64,000 nt of DNA, from NCBI RefSeq assembly GCF_018982945.1, contig NZ_JABRXE010000001.1, positions 1-64,000 of the forward strand, in the 5' to 3' direction. Positions 34,894 through 44,559 of the stretch are shown here, piece after piece. The notes under the pieces were generated by a model. It saw only the letters and a program-made list of their open reading frames with translations. It made no database searches and was not told the DNA's origin. How positions within the stretch are numbered: the stretch's first letter is position 1; every line of letters starts with the position of its first letter. The DNA comes from Anaerostipes faecalis (GTDB lineage: Bacteria > Bacillota > Clostridia > Lachnospirales > Lachnospiraceae). The translations under genes and the position numbers were made by a program.

Positions 34894-36168
34894 ATGAAGT
34901 ACGGAAAGCATAAATTGACGACAAATCTATTAGGAATCTCTATTCTTCCTCTTCTTATTTTTGGAATCATTGTAACGATGATAACTTCATTGACCATCTA
35001 CAACAGTCTAAAAAATGAGGTTAAAGATAATTTGCGTATACTGGCATATACCTCATATAAAAATTTTGAACTGTTATTTCCAGGAGATCTGTCAGAAAAA
35101 GATCATCACATAGTCAAAGGAGATAAGAGTATAGAAGGACAGACACAGATTTTGGATGAAATCCGGGAACTATCAGGAGCAGATATAACTTTGTTTTATC
35201 ATAGAGAACGATGTCTTACTACCATATGCAAGGAAAATGGGGAGCGGGCACGTGGAACAGAAGCATCAAAAGAAGTATCCGACCAGGTATTGAAAAAAGG
35301 TCGTGATTTTTTTTCAGACAATGTAATGGTAAATGATACCAGGTATTTTGGATATTATATGCCAATTAAAGATTCGAAAAATAATATCAGTGGAATGATG
35401 TTCGCAGGAAAACCAAGAAAAGATATATTAATAGAAATGTCAAAAAGTATAGCGATTATATTTTGTGCTGCATTTATAACCATAATAATAGCAGCAAACA
35501 TAGTTTTTCATTATGGAAAAAGAGTGATAGGATCTCTGAATCAGATTAAGAAATTTCTTAAGGATATAGCGGAAGGAGATCTTACGACAAAAATTGATTC
35601 TAAAATACTTGATAGGCAGGATGAAATTGGTCAAATGGGACGGTTTTCAGTAATGCTGAAAGATTCAATAACAGATCTTGTTGGAAAAGATCCTCTTACA
35701 AGATTACATAACCGCCGAAGCTGTCAGGTTGTTCTGGACAGTTTTGAAAATAAATATAAAAAAGATGGAAAAGACTTTGTCATTGCTATTGGTGATATTG
35801 ATTTTTTTAAACAGATTAATGACCGATATGGTCATTTGGCTGGAGATAAGGTTTTACAGGATATTTCTAATATTATTTCCTCTTTTATGGAATATTGTGG
35901 ATTTGTATTTCGATGGGGTGGAGAAGAGTTCCTTCTTATATTTGAAAACATGACTATAGAGGAAACACGCTTATGTGTGCAGGAATTTATGGATGAAGTT
36001 TCCGCATCAAAAATTATGTGGAAAGACCAGGAGATTATGTTGACTATGACTTTTGGAATTGCAGGAACCCAGGAAAAAGACAGTTTATATAAGGTAATAC
36101 AGTTGGCAGACAGCAGATTGTATAAAGGGAAAAAACAGGGAAGAAACAGGATAATTGAAGGAGATTAA
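34894..36168 (+). CDS. Membrane diguanylate cyclase with Cache-like sensor, HAMP and GGDEF
   Basis: 424 residues. Two membrane helices (about 14-36 and 188-207) enclose an extracytoplasmic sensor domain of about 150 residues that resembles a single Cache fold. A HAMP linker (about 210-265) and the catalytic domain follow: DPLTRLHNRR, GDIDFFKQINDRYGHLAGD and the active site RWGGEEF. The motif is intact, so it should make cyclic di-GMP on sensing an external ligand. Its 3' end overlaps the upstream part of the next frame. Confidence 0.93.
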   Translation: MKYGKHKLTTNLLGISILPLLIFGIIVTMITSLTIYNSLKNEVKDNLRILAYTSYKNFELLFPGDLSEKDHHIVKGDKSIEGQTQILDEIRELSGADITLFYHRERCLTTICKENGERARGTEASKEVSDQVLKKGRDFFSDNVMVNDTRYFGYYMPIKDSKNNISGMMFAGKPRKDILIEMSKSIAIIFCAAFITIIIAANIVFHYGKRVIGSLNQIKKFLKDIAEGDLTTKIDSKILDRQDEIGQMGRFSVMLKDSITDLVGKDPLTRLHNRRSCQVVLDSFENKYKKDGKDFVIAIGDIDFFKQINDRYGHLAGDKVLQDISNIISSFMEYCGFVFRWGGEEFLLIFENMTIEETRLCVQEFMDEVSASKIMWKDQEIMLTMTFGIAGTQEKDSLYKVIQLADSRLYKGKKQGRNRIIEGD

Positions 36169-36175
36169 AAAAACA

Positions 36176-37120
36176 GTGAAATTTTATTTTGCACCTATGG
36201 AAGGAATTACGATTTTTTTGTACCGGAATGCATATGAAGAATTTTTTGGAGAAATTGATAAATATTTTACACCTTTTATCATGCCTAATGGAAAGAGAAT
36301 TTTTAAGACAAGAGAATTAAATGATGTTCTACCGGAGAATAATGAGGGAATCCATCTGGTTCCTCAGATTTTAACACGAAAATCTGAAGAATTTATTAAA
36401 ACTGCAAGAGAATTAAAAGTTATGGGATATGAAGAGGTAAATCTTAATCTGGGGTGTCCTTCTAAAACAGTGGTTTCCAAAGGAAAAGGATCAGGTTTTT
36501 TAAAAGAGCCAGAAGATCTGGATGTTTTTTTATCAGAGATATTTGATTCATTGGATATGAAAATTTCTATAAAGACAAGAATAGGATTAAATGGACCAGA
36601 AGAATTTGAGGAGTTGCTGGAGATATACAACAGATATCCTTTGGAAGAACTGATTATTCATCCTCGCATTCAAAAAGAATACTATCAGGGAAAACCGCAT
36701 CTGGATATCTTTGAGAGGGCATGGAAAGATAGTGTAAATTCTGTCTGTTACAATGGGGATATTGTTACGGTTGAGGATTATGAAACCATAACACAGCGTT
36801 TTCCAAAAATTGATAAGGTGATGATAGGAAGAGGATTACTGCATAATCCTGCATTGATTCATCAGATAAAATACAAACAGGAATTACAAAAGCAGGACCT
36901 GAAAATGCTCCATGATCGTATATATGAAGCATATCAGGGTTATGTGTCAGGAGATAAAAATGTTTTGTTTAAAATGAAAGATTTCTGGTCTAATCCTGTT
37001 AAACTGTTTAAGAATCACGAGAAACATGCCAAAAAAATTCGAAAGGCACAAAAACTTAAGGATTATGAAAATGCAGTGAAAGCATTATTTGAAGAAGATT
37101 TTATATCAGATGAGGGATGA
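36176..37120 (+). CDS. dus: tRNA-dihydrouridine synthase
   Basis: About 314 residues. FMN-binding TIM barrel: YFAPMEGIT, then NLNLGCPSKTV (catalytic Cys), KTRIGLNG, IIHPRIQKEYYQG and VMIGRGLLHNP. It reduces uridines in tRNA. I prefer GTG at 36176, with AAGGAG 12 bases upstream; TTG at 36155 is an alternative. The final codons (SDEG and stop) lie inside the 176-bp repeat, so an insertion has set the present C-terminus. Confidence 0.9.
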   Translation: MKFYFAPMEGITIFLYRNAYEEFFGEIDKYFTPFIMPNGKRIFKTRELNDVLPENNEGIHLVPQILTRKSEEFIKTARELKVMGYEEVNLNLGCPSKTVVSKGKGSGFLKEPEDLDVFLSEIFDSLDMKISIKTRIGLNGPEEFEELLEIYNRYPLEELIIHPRIQKEYYQGKPHLDIFERAWKDSVNSVCYNGDIVTVEDYETITQRFPKIDKVMIGRGLLHNPALIHQIKYKQELQKQDLKMLHDRIYEAYQGYVSGDKNVLFKMKDFWSNPVKLFKNHEKHAKKIRKAQKLKDYENAVKALFEEDFISDEG

Positions 37121-37277
37121 CTCCCGCCTCTGTAGGCGGTGAGCAACAATTATGTATCAGTGGCGGGTTTCAATCCCCCATCTGATATACGCTCCGCGAG
37201 GATGCGCAGGAATTCGGATTGGAAGTATGTCTGCTATGCAGACCCGAATTCCGCGCCAAGACTCGCGAGCGAGTCTT
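37102..37277. repeat. 176-bp three-hairpin repeat, copy A
   Basis: Module 1: TATATCAGATG..GGGAT at the left pairs with ATCCC..CATCTGATAT, enclosing CCGCC/GGCGG. Module 2: GGAATTCGG pairs with CCGAATTCC around GTCTGC/GCAGAC. Module 3: CAAGACTCGC pairs directly with GCGAGTCTTG. The copy lies between the convergent dus and NADH oxidase genes and overlaps the dus stop codon. It is essentially identical to copy C at 55243-55418. Confidence 0.95.
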
Positions 37278-37289
37278 GAAGATGGAAAC

Positions 37290-38627
37290 CTATAAAGCTT
37301 TTAGAGCAGCCATTGTAATATAGTTATATGGCTGATTAAAATGTGGAAGGAAAAATAAATCAAATAGTTTTAACTGATCAATAGTAACCTGTTCCTGAAT
37401 GGCAAGGGAAAACATATGGATTGCCATGGAAATATCATATTCTGAGCAAAGCTGGGCACCTAAAATTACCCGGCTTTTTCTTTCGTAGACAATACGTATC
37501 ATGACTTTGGAATTATTTTTCTTCATAAATAAGGCTTTCTGGTAATCTTCAAAGTCTGTGGATGCGGCATTAAATCCAAGCTGCAGGGCCTTTTTTAAGG
37601 TAAGGCCGGTACTGACCATTTTTAAATCCCATATACTGATGCCATTGGAGCCTTGAACACCAGGTGATTCCATAGGTGTGCCGCAGGCATTGTGAGCAGC
37701 AATGATTCCTGAACGTACTGCGTTTGTGGCAAGGGCAATATAGTCGGTTCGTCTGGATGCATTATTGTATACAGTAGAACAGTCACCGACAGCATACACA
37801 TCTTTTATGCTGGTCTCCTGACGACTGTTTACTAAATATGCACCATTGGAAAATTGCTGGATGATGCTATTTCCAAGTTTTGTATTTGGGCGGAAACCAG
37901 TGCAGAAAATCACCATATCTGCCGGATAAGAGGAATGATTTGTTTTCACACTCTCAACTTTCTTTTCTCCTTCCAGACATTGGACACTTTCATTAAAAAC
38001 AAGACGGATTCCGTGATGTTTAAGATTTTCTTCCATTTTTTGAGTAAAAGGGCGGTCAAAATAGCTGGTCAGGCATCCGTCGGCAGAATCAATTAACGTA
38101 ACTTCCTTTCCATTTCGCTGAAATGCTTCTGCAAGTTCAACTCCAATGTATCCTGCTCCGATTACAGTTATCTTCTCGATAGAATGATTGTTTAGTTTTT
38201 CTATGACATCCTGTGCATTTTGATATAATTTTACAAATTGCACATTTTCCAAATTCATGCCTTTGATGGGAAGTGAAACAGGAGCAGAACCTGTGGCAAG
38301 AATTAATTTATCATAAATCTGTTCATAGTAATCTCCGGAAAGACTTTTTGCTTTTACTGTTTTTTGATTAAAGTCAATGGATGTAACTTTAGTATTCATA
38401 TGAATAGAAGCTCCTTTGCTTTCTAAAAGCTCTTTGCTGGAATAGAATAATTCATCAGGACCGGAAATCTGCCCACCAATCCAAAGAGCCATACCACAGC
38501 CAAGAAAGCTTATATTGGAATTTGCATCAAATGCAGTAACTTCTATATCTTTATAATTGTCAAGAATTGTATTTAATGCAGCAGTACCGGCATGATTGGC
38601 ACCGACTACAATGATTTTTTGTGACAT
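37290..38627 (-). CDS. nox: NADH oxidase (CoA-disulfide-reductase family flavoprotein)
   Basis: 445 residues from the ATG at 38627 (AGGAGG upstream). FAD-binding [12 protein letters not shown] at the N-terminus, the redox Cys in [14 protein letters not shown], the NADH-binding [15 protein letters not shown] and the second FAD motif VYAVGDCS. The single active Cys context is that of water-forming NADH oxidases, which remove O2 and regenerate NAD+ in anaerobes. CoA-disulfide reductase is the alternative. Confidence 0.9.
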   Translation of the reverse strand: MSQKIIVVGANHAGTAALNTILDNYKDIEVTAFDANSNISFLGCGMALWIGGQISGPDELFYSSKELLESKGASIHMNTKVTSIDFNQKTVKAKSLSGDYYEQIYDKLILATGSAPVSLPIKGMNLENVQFVKLYQNAQDVIEKLNNHSIEKITVIGAGYIGVELAEAFQRNGKEVTLIDSADGCLTSYFDRPFTQKMEENLKHHGIRLVFNESVQCLEGEKKVESVKTNHSSYPADMVIFCTGFRPNTKLGNSIIQQFSNGAYLVNSRQETSIKDVYAVGDCSTVYNNASRRTDYIALATNAVRSGIIAAHNACGTPMESPGVQGSNGISIWDLKMVSTGLTLKKALQLGFNAASTDFEDYQKALFMKKNNSKVMIRIVYERKSRVILGAQLCSEYDISMAIHMFSLAIQEQVTIDQLKLFDLFFLPHFNQPYNYITMAALKAL

Positions 38628-38704
38628 AAGTAAAACCTCCTGCTTGTTTTTCAAGAGTATTCCACAAAATGGGAAAAACATTCAGAAATAAAAATAAAAA
38701 ACCA

Positions 38705-38999
38705 ATTGACAAATATTATTTTACTCCATTATAATGATTCAATAGGCGATGACGGAGAAAAGTAACATAAATTATCGTTCCCAGTGAGCAGGAGATAGTG
38801 AGAACCCTGCAAAGTGAATTTATGCGAAGAACACTTCAGAGCATCAATCTGAACCCGGATACAAAAGTGTCGACGGCAGTAGGTGAGACGTAAGCTTGGC
38901 GTTAACAGGCACACAAGAGAGACTGGTAAGACAGTAAATCAGGTGGTACCGCGGACTATACAGGTTCGTCCTGAAATATTTTCAGGACGGGCCTTTTTT
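38705..38999 (+). promoter_or_regulatory. T-box leader of aspS
   Basis: A promoter (TTGACA 38705-38710, TATAAT 38730-38735, 19-base spacer) is followed by stem I (GATG 38748-38751 with CATC 38842-38845; CATAAATT with AATTTATG), the antiterminator T-box AGGTGGTACCGCGG (38941-38954) and a terminator (CGTCCTGAAA/TTTCAGGACG, 38967-38989, then six T). The specifier bulge reads GCGAAGAACAC; it contains AAC (Asn) and GAA (Glu) but no GAC or GAU (Asp). Confidence 0.92.
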
Positions 39000-39108
39000 C
39001 ATTGGGAAAGAACTTGTTATGCTAAAGCGTAAGAGTCTTTCTGTGAAACCAGAATGCCCCGCCTGAATATGAATACAAGAACAAAAACCATAGAGAAGGA
39101 GATTGAAA

Positions 39109-40854
39109 ATGTCAGACATGTATCGCACAAAGACAATGGATCAGATTTCTGAAAATGATATCGGATTTGAATTAAAGATTGCCGGCTGGGTGGAAAATAT
39201 TCGTGACCATGGTGGCGTATCTTTTATTGATTTACGTGATATGTATGGAGTCATGCAGGTGGTTTTAAGAGATACAAGCCTCTTACATGACATCAGAAAA
39301 GAAGAATGTTTATCTGTGGAAGGTGTAATAGAGCACCGAGATGAGGAAACATACAATCCTAAGATTCCTACAGGAACCATTGAATTGGAAGCACATAAAA
39401 TTGATATTTTAGGAAAGGTTTATACAGATCTTCCGTTTGAAATTGCGACATCTAAGGAAATCAGAGAAGATGTTCGTTTAAAATATCGTTATCTGGATAT
39501 GAGAAACAAAAAGGTAAAAGATAATATTCTGTTCCGTTCCAAAGTGATTCGTTTCTTAAGAGAAAAGATGGAAGAACTTGGATTTGTGGAAATTCAGACA
39601 CCAATTCTTTGTGCATCTTCTCCAGAGGGTGCTCGTGACTATGTGGTTCCATCAAGAAAATACAAAGGAAAATTCTATGCACTTCCTCAGGCACCACAGC
39701 AGTATAAGCAGCTTCTGATGGTATCTGGAATTGATAAATATTATCAGGTTGCACCATGCTTCCGTGATGAGGATGCCCGTGCAGACCGTTCTCCAGGAGA
39801 ATTTTATCAGCTGGATTATGAAATGAGTTTTGCAACTCAGGAAGATGTATTTAAAGTTGGAGAAGAAGTACTGACTGCAGCATTTAAAGAATTTGCACCA
39901 GAAGGATTTGAAATTACAGAAGCACCATATCCGATTATCAGCTATAAACAGGCTATGCTGGAATATGGTACAGATAAACCAGATCTTAGAAATCCATTAA
40001 AGATCGTAGATGTTACAGAATTTTTCCAGAGATGTACCTTTAAGCCATTCCATGGTCAGACAGTTCGTGCCATCAATGTACACGCTAAACTGTCAAAGGG
40101 ACAGCATGAGAAACTTCTGAAATTTGCTCAATCCATCGGTATGGGTGGTCTGGGATATTTAGAAGTGAAAGAAGAAATGAGGTACAAAGGACCAATCGAT
40201 AAATTTATTCCAGATGATATGAAAATGGAACTGGCACAAATGGCAGGATTGGCAGAAGGCGATACTATTTTCTTCATTGCTGCATCTGAAAAAGCAGCAT
40301 GTATTTTTGCAGGACAGATTCGTGATGAATTAGGAAAACGTCTGGATTTAATTGAAAAGAATGCTTATCGTTTCTGTTACATCAATGATTTCCCAATGTA
40401 TGAAATTGATGAAGAAACAGGAAAACTTGGATTTACACATAATCCATTTTCAATGCCACAGGGTGGGCTGGAAGCATTAAATACAAAGAATCCACTGGAT
40501 ATTCTGGCTTATCAGTATGATATTGTATGTAACGGTGTTGAATTATCATCTGGAGCAGTTCGTAACCATGATATGGAAATCATGGAAAAAGCATTTGAAA
40601 TTGCAGGATATGATAAAGAGACATTAAAAGATAAATTTGGAGCATTGTACAATGCATTCCAGTTTGGTGCACCACCTCATGCAGGAATGGCACCAGGAAT
40701 CGATCGAATGATTATGCTGCTTCGTAACGAAGAAAATATTCGTGAAGTTATTGCATTTCCAATGAGCGGAACCGCACAGGATCTTATGTGTGGAGCCCCA
40801 AGTGAAATCACAGAACAGCAGTTAAGAGAAGTACACATAAAAGTACGAGACTAA
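39109..40854 (+). CDS. aspS: Aspartyl-tRNA synthetase, probably non-discriminating
   Basis: 581 residues, bacterial length with the GAD insertion domain (about 290-420). Anticodon-binding OB fold near 15-110, class II motif 2 around CFRDEDARADRSPGEFYQLD and motif 3 GMAPGIDRMIM. In the OB fold it reads IRDHGGVSFIDLRD; the His matches that of synthetases that also charge tRNA-Asn, where strictly Asp-specific enzymes have Leu. AAGGAG is seven bases before the ATG at 39109. Regulated by the T-box leader just upstream. Confidence 0.95.
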   Translation: MSDMYRTKTMDQISENDIGFELKIAGWVENIRDHGGVSFIDLRDMYGVMQVVLRDTSLLHDIRKEECLSVEGVIEHRDEETYNPKIPTGTIELEAHKIDILGKVYTDLPFEIATSKEIREDVRLKYRYLDMRNKKVKDNILFRSKVIRFLREKMEELGFVEIQTPILCASSPEGARDYVVPSRKYKGKFYALPQAPQQYKQLLMVSGIDKYYQVAPCFRDEDARADRSPGEFYQLDYEMSFATQEDVFKVGEEVLTAAFKEFAPEGFEITEAPYPIISYKQAMLEYGTDKPDLRNPLKIVDVTEFFQRCTFKPFHGQTVRAINVHAKLSKGQHEKLLKFAQSIGMGGLGYLEVKEEMRYKGPIDKFIPDDMKMELAQMAGLAEGDTIFFIAASEKAACIFAGQIRDELGKRLDLIEKNAYRFCYINDFPMYEIDEETGKLGFTHNPFSMPQGGLEALNTKNPLDILAYQYDIVCNGVELSSGAVRNHDMEIMEKAFEIAGYDKETLKDKFGALYNAFQFGAPPHAGMAPGIDRMIMLLRNEENIREVIAFPMSGTAQDLMCGAPSEITEQQLREVHIKVRD

Positions 40855-40861
40855 ATACTAC

Positions 40862-40932
40862 AAACCCACTTCTAAGCAACGGCTTCGGACCTTACAGTCC
40901 TGCAGATTGATTGCTTATGAAGTGGGTTTTTC
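40862..40932 (+). terminator. aspS terminator (long hairpin)
   Basis: AAACCCACTTC (40862-40872) pairs with GAAGTGGGTTT (40919-40929), extended inside by AGCAA/TTGCT and a small GGAC/GTCC hairpin, then T-run. Confidence 0.85.
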
Positions 40933-40984
40933 GTTTAATATAGATGACGATAAATAGGAAGGCACCAGCCCCAAAATAATGTCC

Positions 40985-42460
40985 TTATCTGAGGATTATC
41001 AGCCATGTTTCCGGTTTTTCCGTTATCTTATACTGTTTGATGATCTGAAAATTACATTTTGTGCAGAGTTTTTTTACATACTCGTGATTTCTGGTATACA
41101 TAATGATGGTTCCTTCTGGGCGCAGGAGTCGTTTTGCCATTGGAAAGAAATTTTTATAGATTTCGTAAATGTCGTTTTCACTTTTTTGTCCGGTTGCGTA
41201 AGGCATTTCTGTGAAGATTTCATCAAATGGATATTCATGGGCGAATGCAAAACAGTCTTTGTTGACATAATGAATGATCTGATCTGCCAGATTAGTATTG
41301 ATAATGGCTTTTTCAATTGCTTCTGGAGAATGGTCAATTCCATATGATGTATTTCCTTTAACGATTTTCTGTCGTTCAATCAGCATAGTACCAACTCCGC
41401 AAAATGGATCCAGGATCTGGGCATCAGGCTTCATATAATCTTTCGCAAGCTGTACAAGAAGTGCTGCATTTACAGGTTTAATACTTGTTGGAATATATTC
41501 TTTCCTGTAATCAAATCTATGATCATCTATGGTATATAATTTTAAAAATAAATAATAGTTTCCATCTTTTCTTTCAATCAGGCGGATTTCAAATTCATAA
41601 TTTGAAGTAGAATTTATCAGTTTACGATGACTGTATTTTTCAATGGATGAAGCAATTTTCTGAGTAAAAATACTGCGATCCTTTAATGCCATTTTATTTT
41701 TTACGCCAAGACGAAAATAAAATGGGAAAGAACCATCATGGGATTTGAATAAAAAATCCAATAAACTGGAGGAAGCAATAGTTTTTCCAAGAACTTCAGG
41801 TTCTGGACCACATGATATCATGCCTGGTATCTGAAATAATAGCTCGTTCCAGGTACGGATATTCAATAAGTGCCGGATATTTTTTGTGGAAATACGGACT
41901 CCCAGTCTGGATGTTGAAGTTTCAGAGGTATTCATTTGTTTTTCTGTGATTTCAGGAAACAGTGGATTTGTACGAAACAGGCAGTGGAACGTATTTTTTC
42001 CGTTACGGAAAGAGTGAATCTGATCTTCGTTGACAGAAAGAATCAGATCTGTTAGTGCATGAAGTTCCTTTTCCATATGTTTTTTATTTTCAGAAGTTGT
42101 TTCTGTTTCAGAAAGAGCTTGCAGATGCTCCTTTAATTGTGGAAGAAAAGGTGTAATATCCATATGCTGCATGGCACGGAGATAGGCTTCCTTAACAAAT
42201 AAGGTCTTTTCTTTTTCGTAAGCCTGGAATAAGTTGTCTGCATAACTGGACAGATTAAGGTTACCAATCAGCAAGGCCGCATTTTTACGTGTTTTGGCAT
42301 CATCATTTTGTAGAAAATGAGAAAGATCCAGACCATCTTTCAAAAGCCAGGATATGACCATTTCCTTGTTTGTGGAATCTTTTATTTCCTGACGTAACTG
42401 ACTTAAGGTCTGACGTACTTCTATTTCATTTTTTAATCTTCGACATAAATTATAAATCAT
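40985..42460 (-). CDS. HEAT-repeat / RNA methyltransferase fusion protein
   Basis: 491 residues. The first 140 are helical, with HEAT-like repeats (KTRKNAALLIGNLNLSSYADNLF). A middle region of about 200 residues resembles the RNA-binding part of UPF0020/TrmN-type enzymes. The C-terminus is a Rossmann methyltransferase with motif I ILDPFCGVGTMLIE and motif IV TEMPYATG in place of NPPY. Probably a tRNA or rRNA guanine methyltransferase; the HEAT fusion is unusual. AAAGGA precedes the ATG. Single gene. Confidence 0.75.
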   Translation of the reverse strand: MIYNLCRRLKNEIEVRQTLSQLRQEIKDSTNKEMVISWLLKDGLDLSHFLQNDDAKTRKNAALLIGNLNLSSYADNLFQAYEKEKTLFVKEAYLRAMQHMDITPFLPQLKEHLQALSETETTSENKKHMEKELHALTDLILSVNEDQIHSFRNGKNTFHCLFRTNPLFPEITEKQMNTSETSTSRLGVRISTKNIRHLLNIRTWNELLFQIPGMISCGPEPEVLGKTIASSSLLDFLFKSHDGSFPFYFRLGVKNKMALKDRSIFTQKIASSIEKYSHRKLINSTSNYEFEIRLIERKDGNYYLFLKLYTIDDHRFDYRKEYIPTSIKPVNAALLVQLAKDYMKPDAQILDPFCGVGTMLIERQKIVKGNTSYGIDHSPEAIEKAIINTNLADQIIHYVNKDCFAFAHEYPFDEIFTEMPYATGQKSENDIYEIYKNFFPMAKRLLRPEGTIIMYTRNHEYVKKLCTKCNFQIIKQYKITEKPETWLIILR

Positions 42461-42625
42461 AGATAAATCCTTTCACTTTATAGACATAATATCTTATTAG
42501 GAGTATACCTTATTGAACCAGGTGCGTCCAGTCTGAAAGATTTGTCTGCTTTTTTTTCTCTGAGGTTTATGATACGATAAAAATAGAAATATAAATAGAA
42601 AATGATGAGAAAGGTTGGATGATAT

Positions 42626-44014
42626 ATGGCAATTGTAGGAGCATTTATGGTTCCGCATCCTCCATTGATTATACCTGAGGTTGGATGTGGAGAGCAGCAG
42701 AAAATAAGCGATACTGTGGCAGCATATAAAAAAGTAGCTGGGAAAATTGCAGCTTTAAAGCCGGAAACTATTGTGATTGCGACACCTCATTCTGTTATGT
42801 ATGGTGATTATTTTCATATTTCACCAGGAACCGGTGCAGATGGGGATTTTGGACAGTTTCGTGCACCAGATGTAAAAATACATGTGGATTACGATGTTCC
42901 TTTTGTGCAGGAATTAAGCCTTGAGGCAGACGAACATGATTTTATGGCAGGAACACTGGGAGAGCGAGACAGCAGGCTGGATCATGCATTTATGATACCG
43001 CTGTACTTTATTAATCAGATATACAGTGGCTATAAAACTGTGAGAATTGGATTATCAGGATTATCCTTTGCAGAGCACTATCAGCTGGGTGAATATATAA
43101 AAGAAACAGCATTACGTTTGGGACGACGAACAGTGGTAATTGCCAGTGGAGATTTATCTCATAGATTAAAGGAAGACGGACCATATGGATTTGCAGAAGA
43201 GGGACCGGTTTATGATCAGAAAATCATGAAAATTATGGGAATGGCAGATTTTGGTGAACTGTTCGGGTTATCAGAAGAATTTTGTCAGAAAGCTGGGGAG
43301 TGCGGACAGAGAGCATTTTTGATTATGGCAGGTGCATTGGACCAGACAGCTGTGGATACAGAAAAATTATCCTATGAAGGACCGTTTGGTGTCGGATATG
43401 GAATCTGTGCATACCGTCCAAATGGTGACGATACAAACCGGAATTTCCGGGAAAAGTATATGGAATGTCAGCGGGAAAGACTGGAGAAACAAAAGCAGGA
43501 AGAGGATGAATTTGTTAAACTGGCAAGGAAATCTCTGGAAGAATATATGACTGGAAGAACACTTATTTCTGTTCCGGAAGGACTGCCAGATGAAATGATG
43601 GATCATAAAGCAGGAGTTTTTGTATCTTTAAAGAAAAACGGAAGACTGAGGGGCTGTATTGGAACCATTTGTTCTACAACTGATTCTATTGCGGAAGAAA
43701 TCATACAAAATGCAGTGAGTGCAGGATACAAAGATCCAAGATTTCCAGAAGTTAGAGCGGATGAACTAAGTCAGATTGAATATAGTGTAGATGTTCTTGG
43801 AGAACCAGAGGAAATCACATCGAAAGAACAGCTGGATGTGAAGAAATATGGATTAATCTTAACAAAAGGTGTAAAACGAGGGCTGCTGCTTCCAAACCTG
43901 GAAGGTATTGATACCATTGAACAGCAGATAGAGATAACCAGACAAAAAGCAGGAATTGCAGAAGATGATAAAAATGTAAAAATGGAGCGATTTGAAGTCA
44001 TAAGGCATAGGTGA
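42626..44014 (+). CDS. AmmeMemoRadiSam-type protein: dioxygenase-like domain fused to AMMECR1
   Basis: 462 residues. The first 270 form a class III extradiol-dioxygenase/MEMO-like domain with metal-type residues (VPHPPLIIPEVG, ATPHSVMYGD, DHAFMIPLYF, SGDLSHRL). The last 180 are an AMMECR1 domain: VFVSLKKNGRLRGCIGT, then DPRFPEVRADEL. This fusion normally sits beside a radical-SAM partner; none is in the window. Biochemical role unknown. Two GNAT genes and an FAD dehydrogenase gene follow with overlaps, so it heads a four-gene operon. Confidence 0.9.
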   Translation: MAIVGAFMVPHPPLIIPEVGCGEQQKISDTVAAYKKVAGKIAALKPETIVIATPHSVMYGDYFHISPGTGADGDFGQFRAPDVKIHVDYDVPFVQELSLEADEHDFMAGTLGERDSRLDHAFMIPLYFINQIYSGYKTVRIGLSGLSFAEHYQLGEYIKETALRLGRRTVVIASGDLSHRLKEDGPYGFAEEGPVYDQKIMKIMGMADFGELFGLSEEFCQKAGECGQRAFLIMAGALDQTAVDTEKLSYEGPFGVGYGICAYRPNGDDTNRNFREKYMECQRERLEKQKQEEDEFVKLARKSLEEYMTGRTLISVPEGLPDEMMDHKAGVFVSLKKNGRLRGCIGTICSTTDSIAEEIIQNAVSAGYKDPRFPEVRADELSQIEYSVDVLGEPEEITSKEQLDVKKYGLILTKGVKRGLLLPNLEGIDTIEQQIEITRQKAGIAEDDKNVKMERFEVIRHR

Positions 44015-44019
44015 TTGTA

Positions 44020-44559
44020 ATGATGGACATAAATATTACAGTGGCAGAAATGGAGGATCTGGATGAAATCATGGAGATGATGACTACTGCCAGAGATACA
44101 GTGGAGAACCCAGATTGGTTTGTGGAAGATAACAGGGAATATGTAAAAAGGCATTTAGGAGAAAATGGGATAACTTTAAAAGCCTGTGGACAAAATAAGA
44201 TTATGGGTTTTCTCATTGTGGATATACCAGGTGAAGACGAGGAAAATCTGGGATTTGATCTGGGCTTTTCTAAAAAGGAAAGAGAATTAACAGTACTGAT
44301 GGAGTCAGCTATTGTAAGACCTGAAGCAAGAGGAATGGGACTTCAAAGAAAATTGCTTTATGAGGCAGAAAAGTGGCTTGAAGGAAGAATATACCGGTAT
44401 GCTCTGGCAACAGTTCATCCGGAAAACCGCTACAGCAGAGGAAATCTGCTTGCTATGGGATATGAAGAAGCTATGGAAAAATTAAAATACGGAGGCCTGC
44501 CAAGAATTATCATGAGGAAACAGTTATTTGGGAAAGGAAGTGAAAATCAATGGAATTGA
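44020..44559 (+). CDS. GNAT-family N-acetyltransferase
   Basis: About 179 residues from ATG 44020 (AGGTGA upstream; ATG 44023 also possible). Acetyl-CoA site: ESAIVRPEARGMGLQRKLL with the R/Q-x-x-G-x-G/A-like turn, then ALATVHPENRYSRGNLLAMGYE. Substrate not predictable. It lies just after the AMMECR1 fusion gene and overlaps the next gene by ten bases. Confidence 0.85.
   Translation: MMDINITVAEMEDLDEIMEMMTTARDTVENPDWFVEDNREYVKRHLGENGITLKACGQNKIMGFLIVDIPGEDEENLGFDLGFSKKERELTVLMESAIVRPEARGMGLQRKLLYEAEKWLEGRIYRYALATVHPENRYSRGNLLAMGYEEAMEKLKYGGLPRIIMRKQLFGKGSENQWN

Noticed and set aside
38829-38834. His (CAC) as the T-box specifier codon
   Set aside because: CAC is in the bulge and His/Asp synthetase operons exist, but no hisS is present here, and AAC fits the AspRS type better. 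It stays possible.
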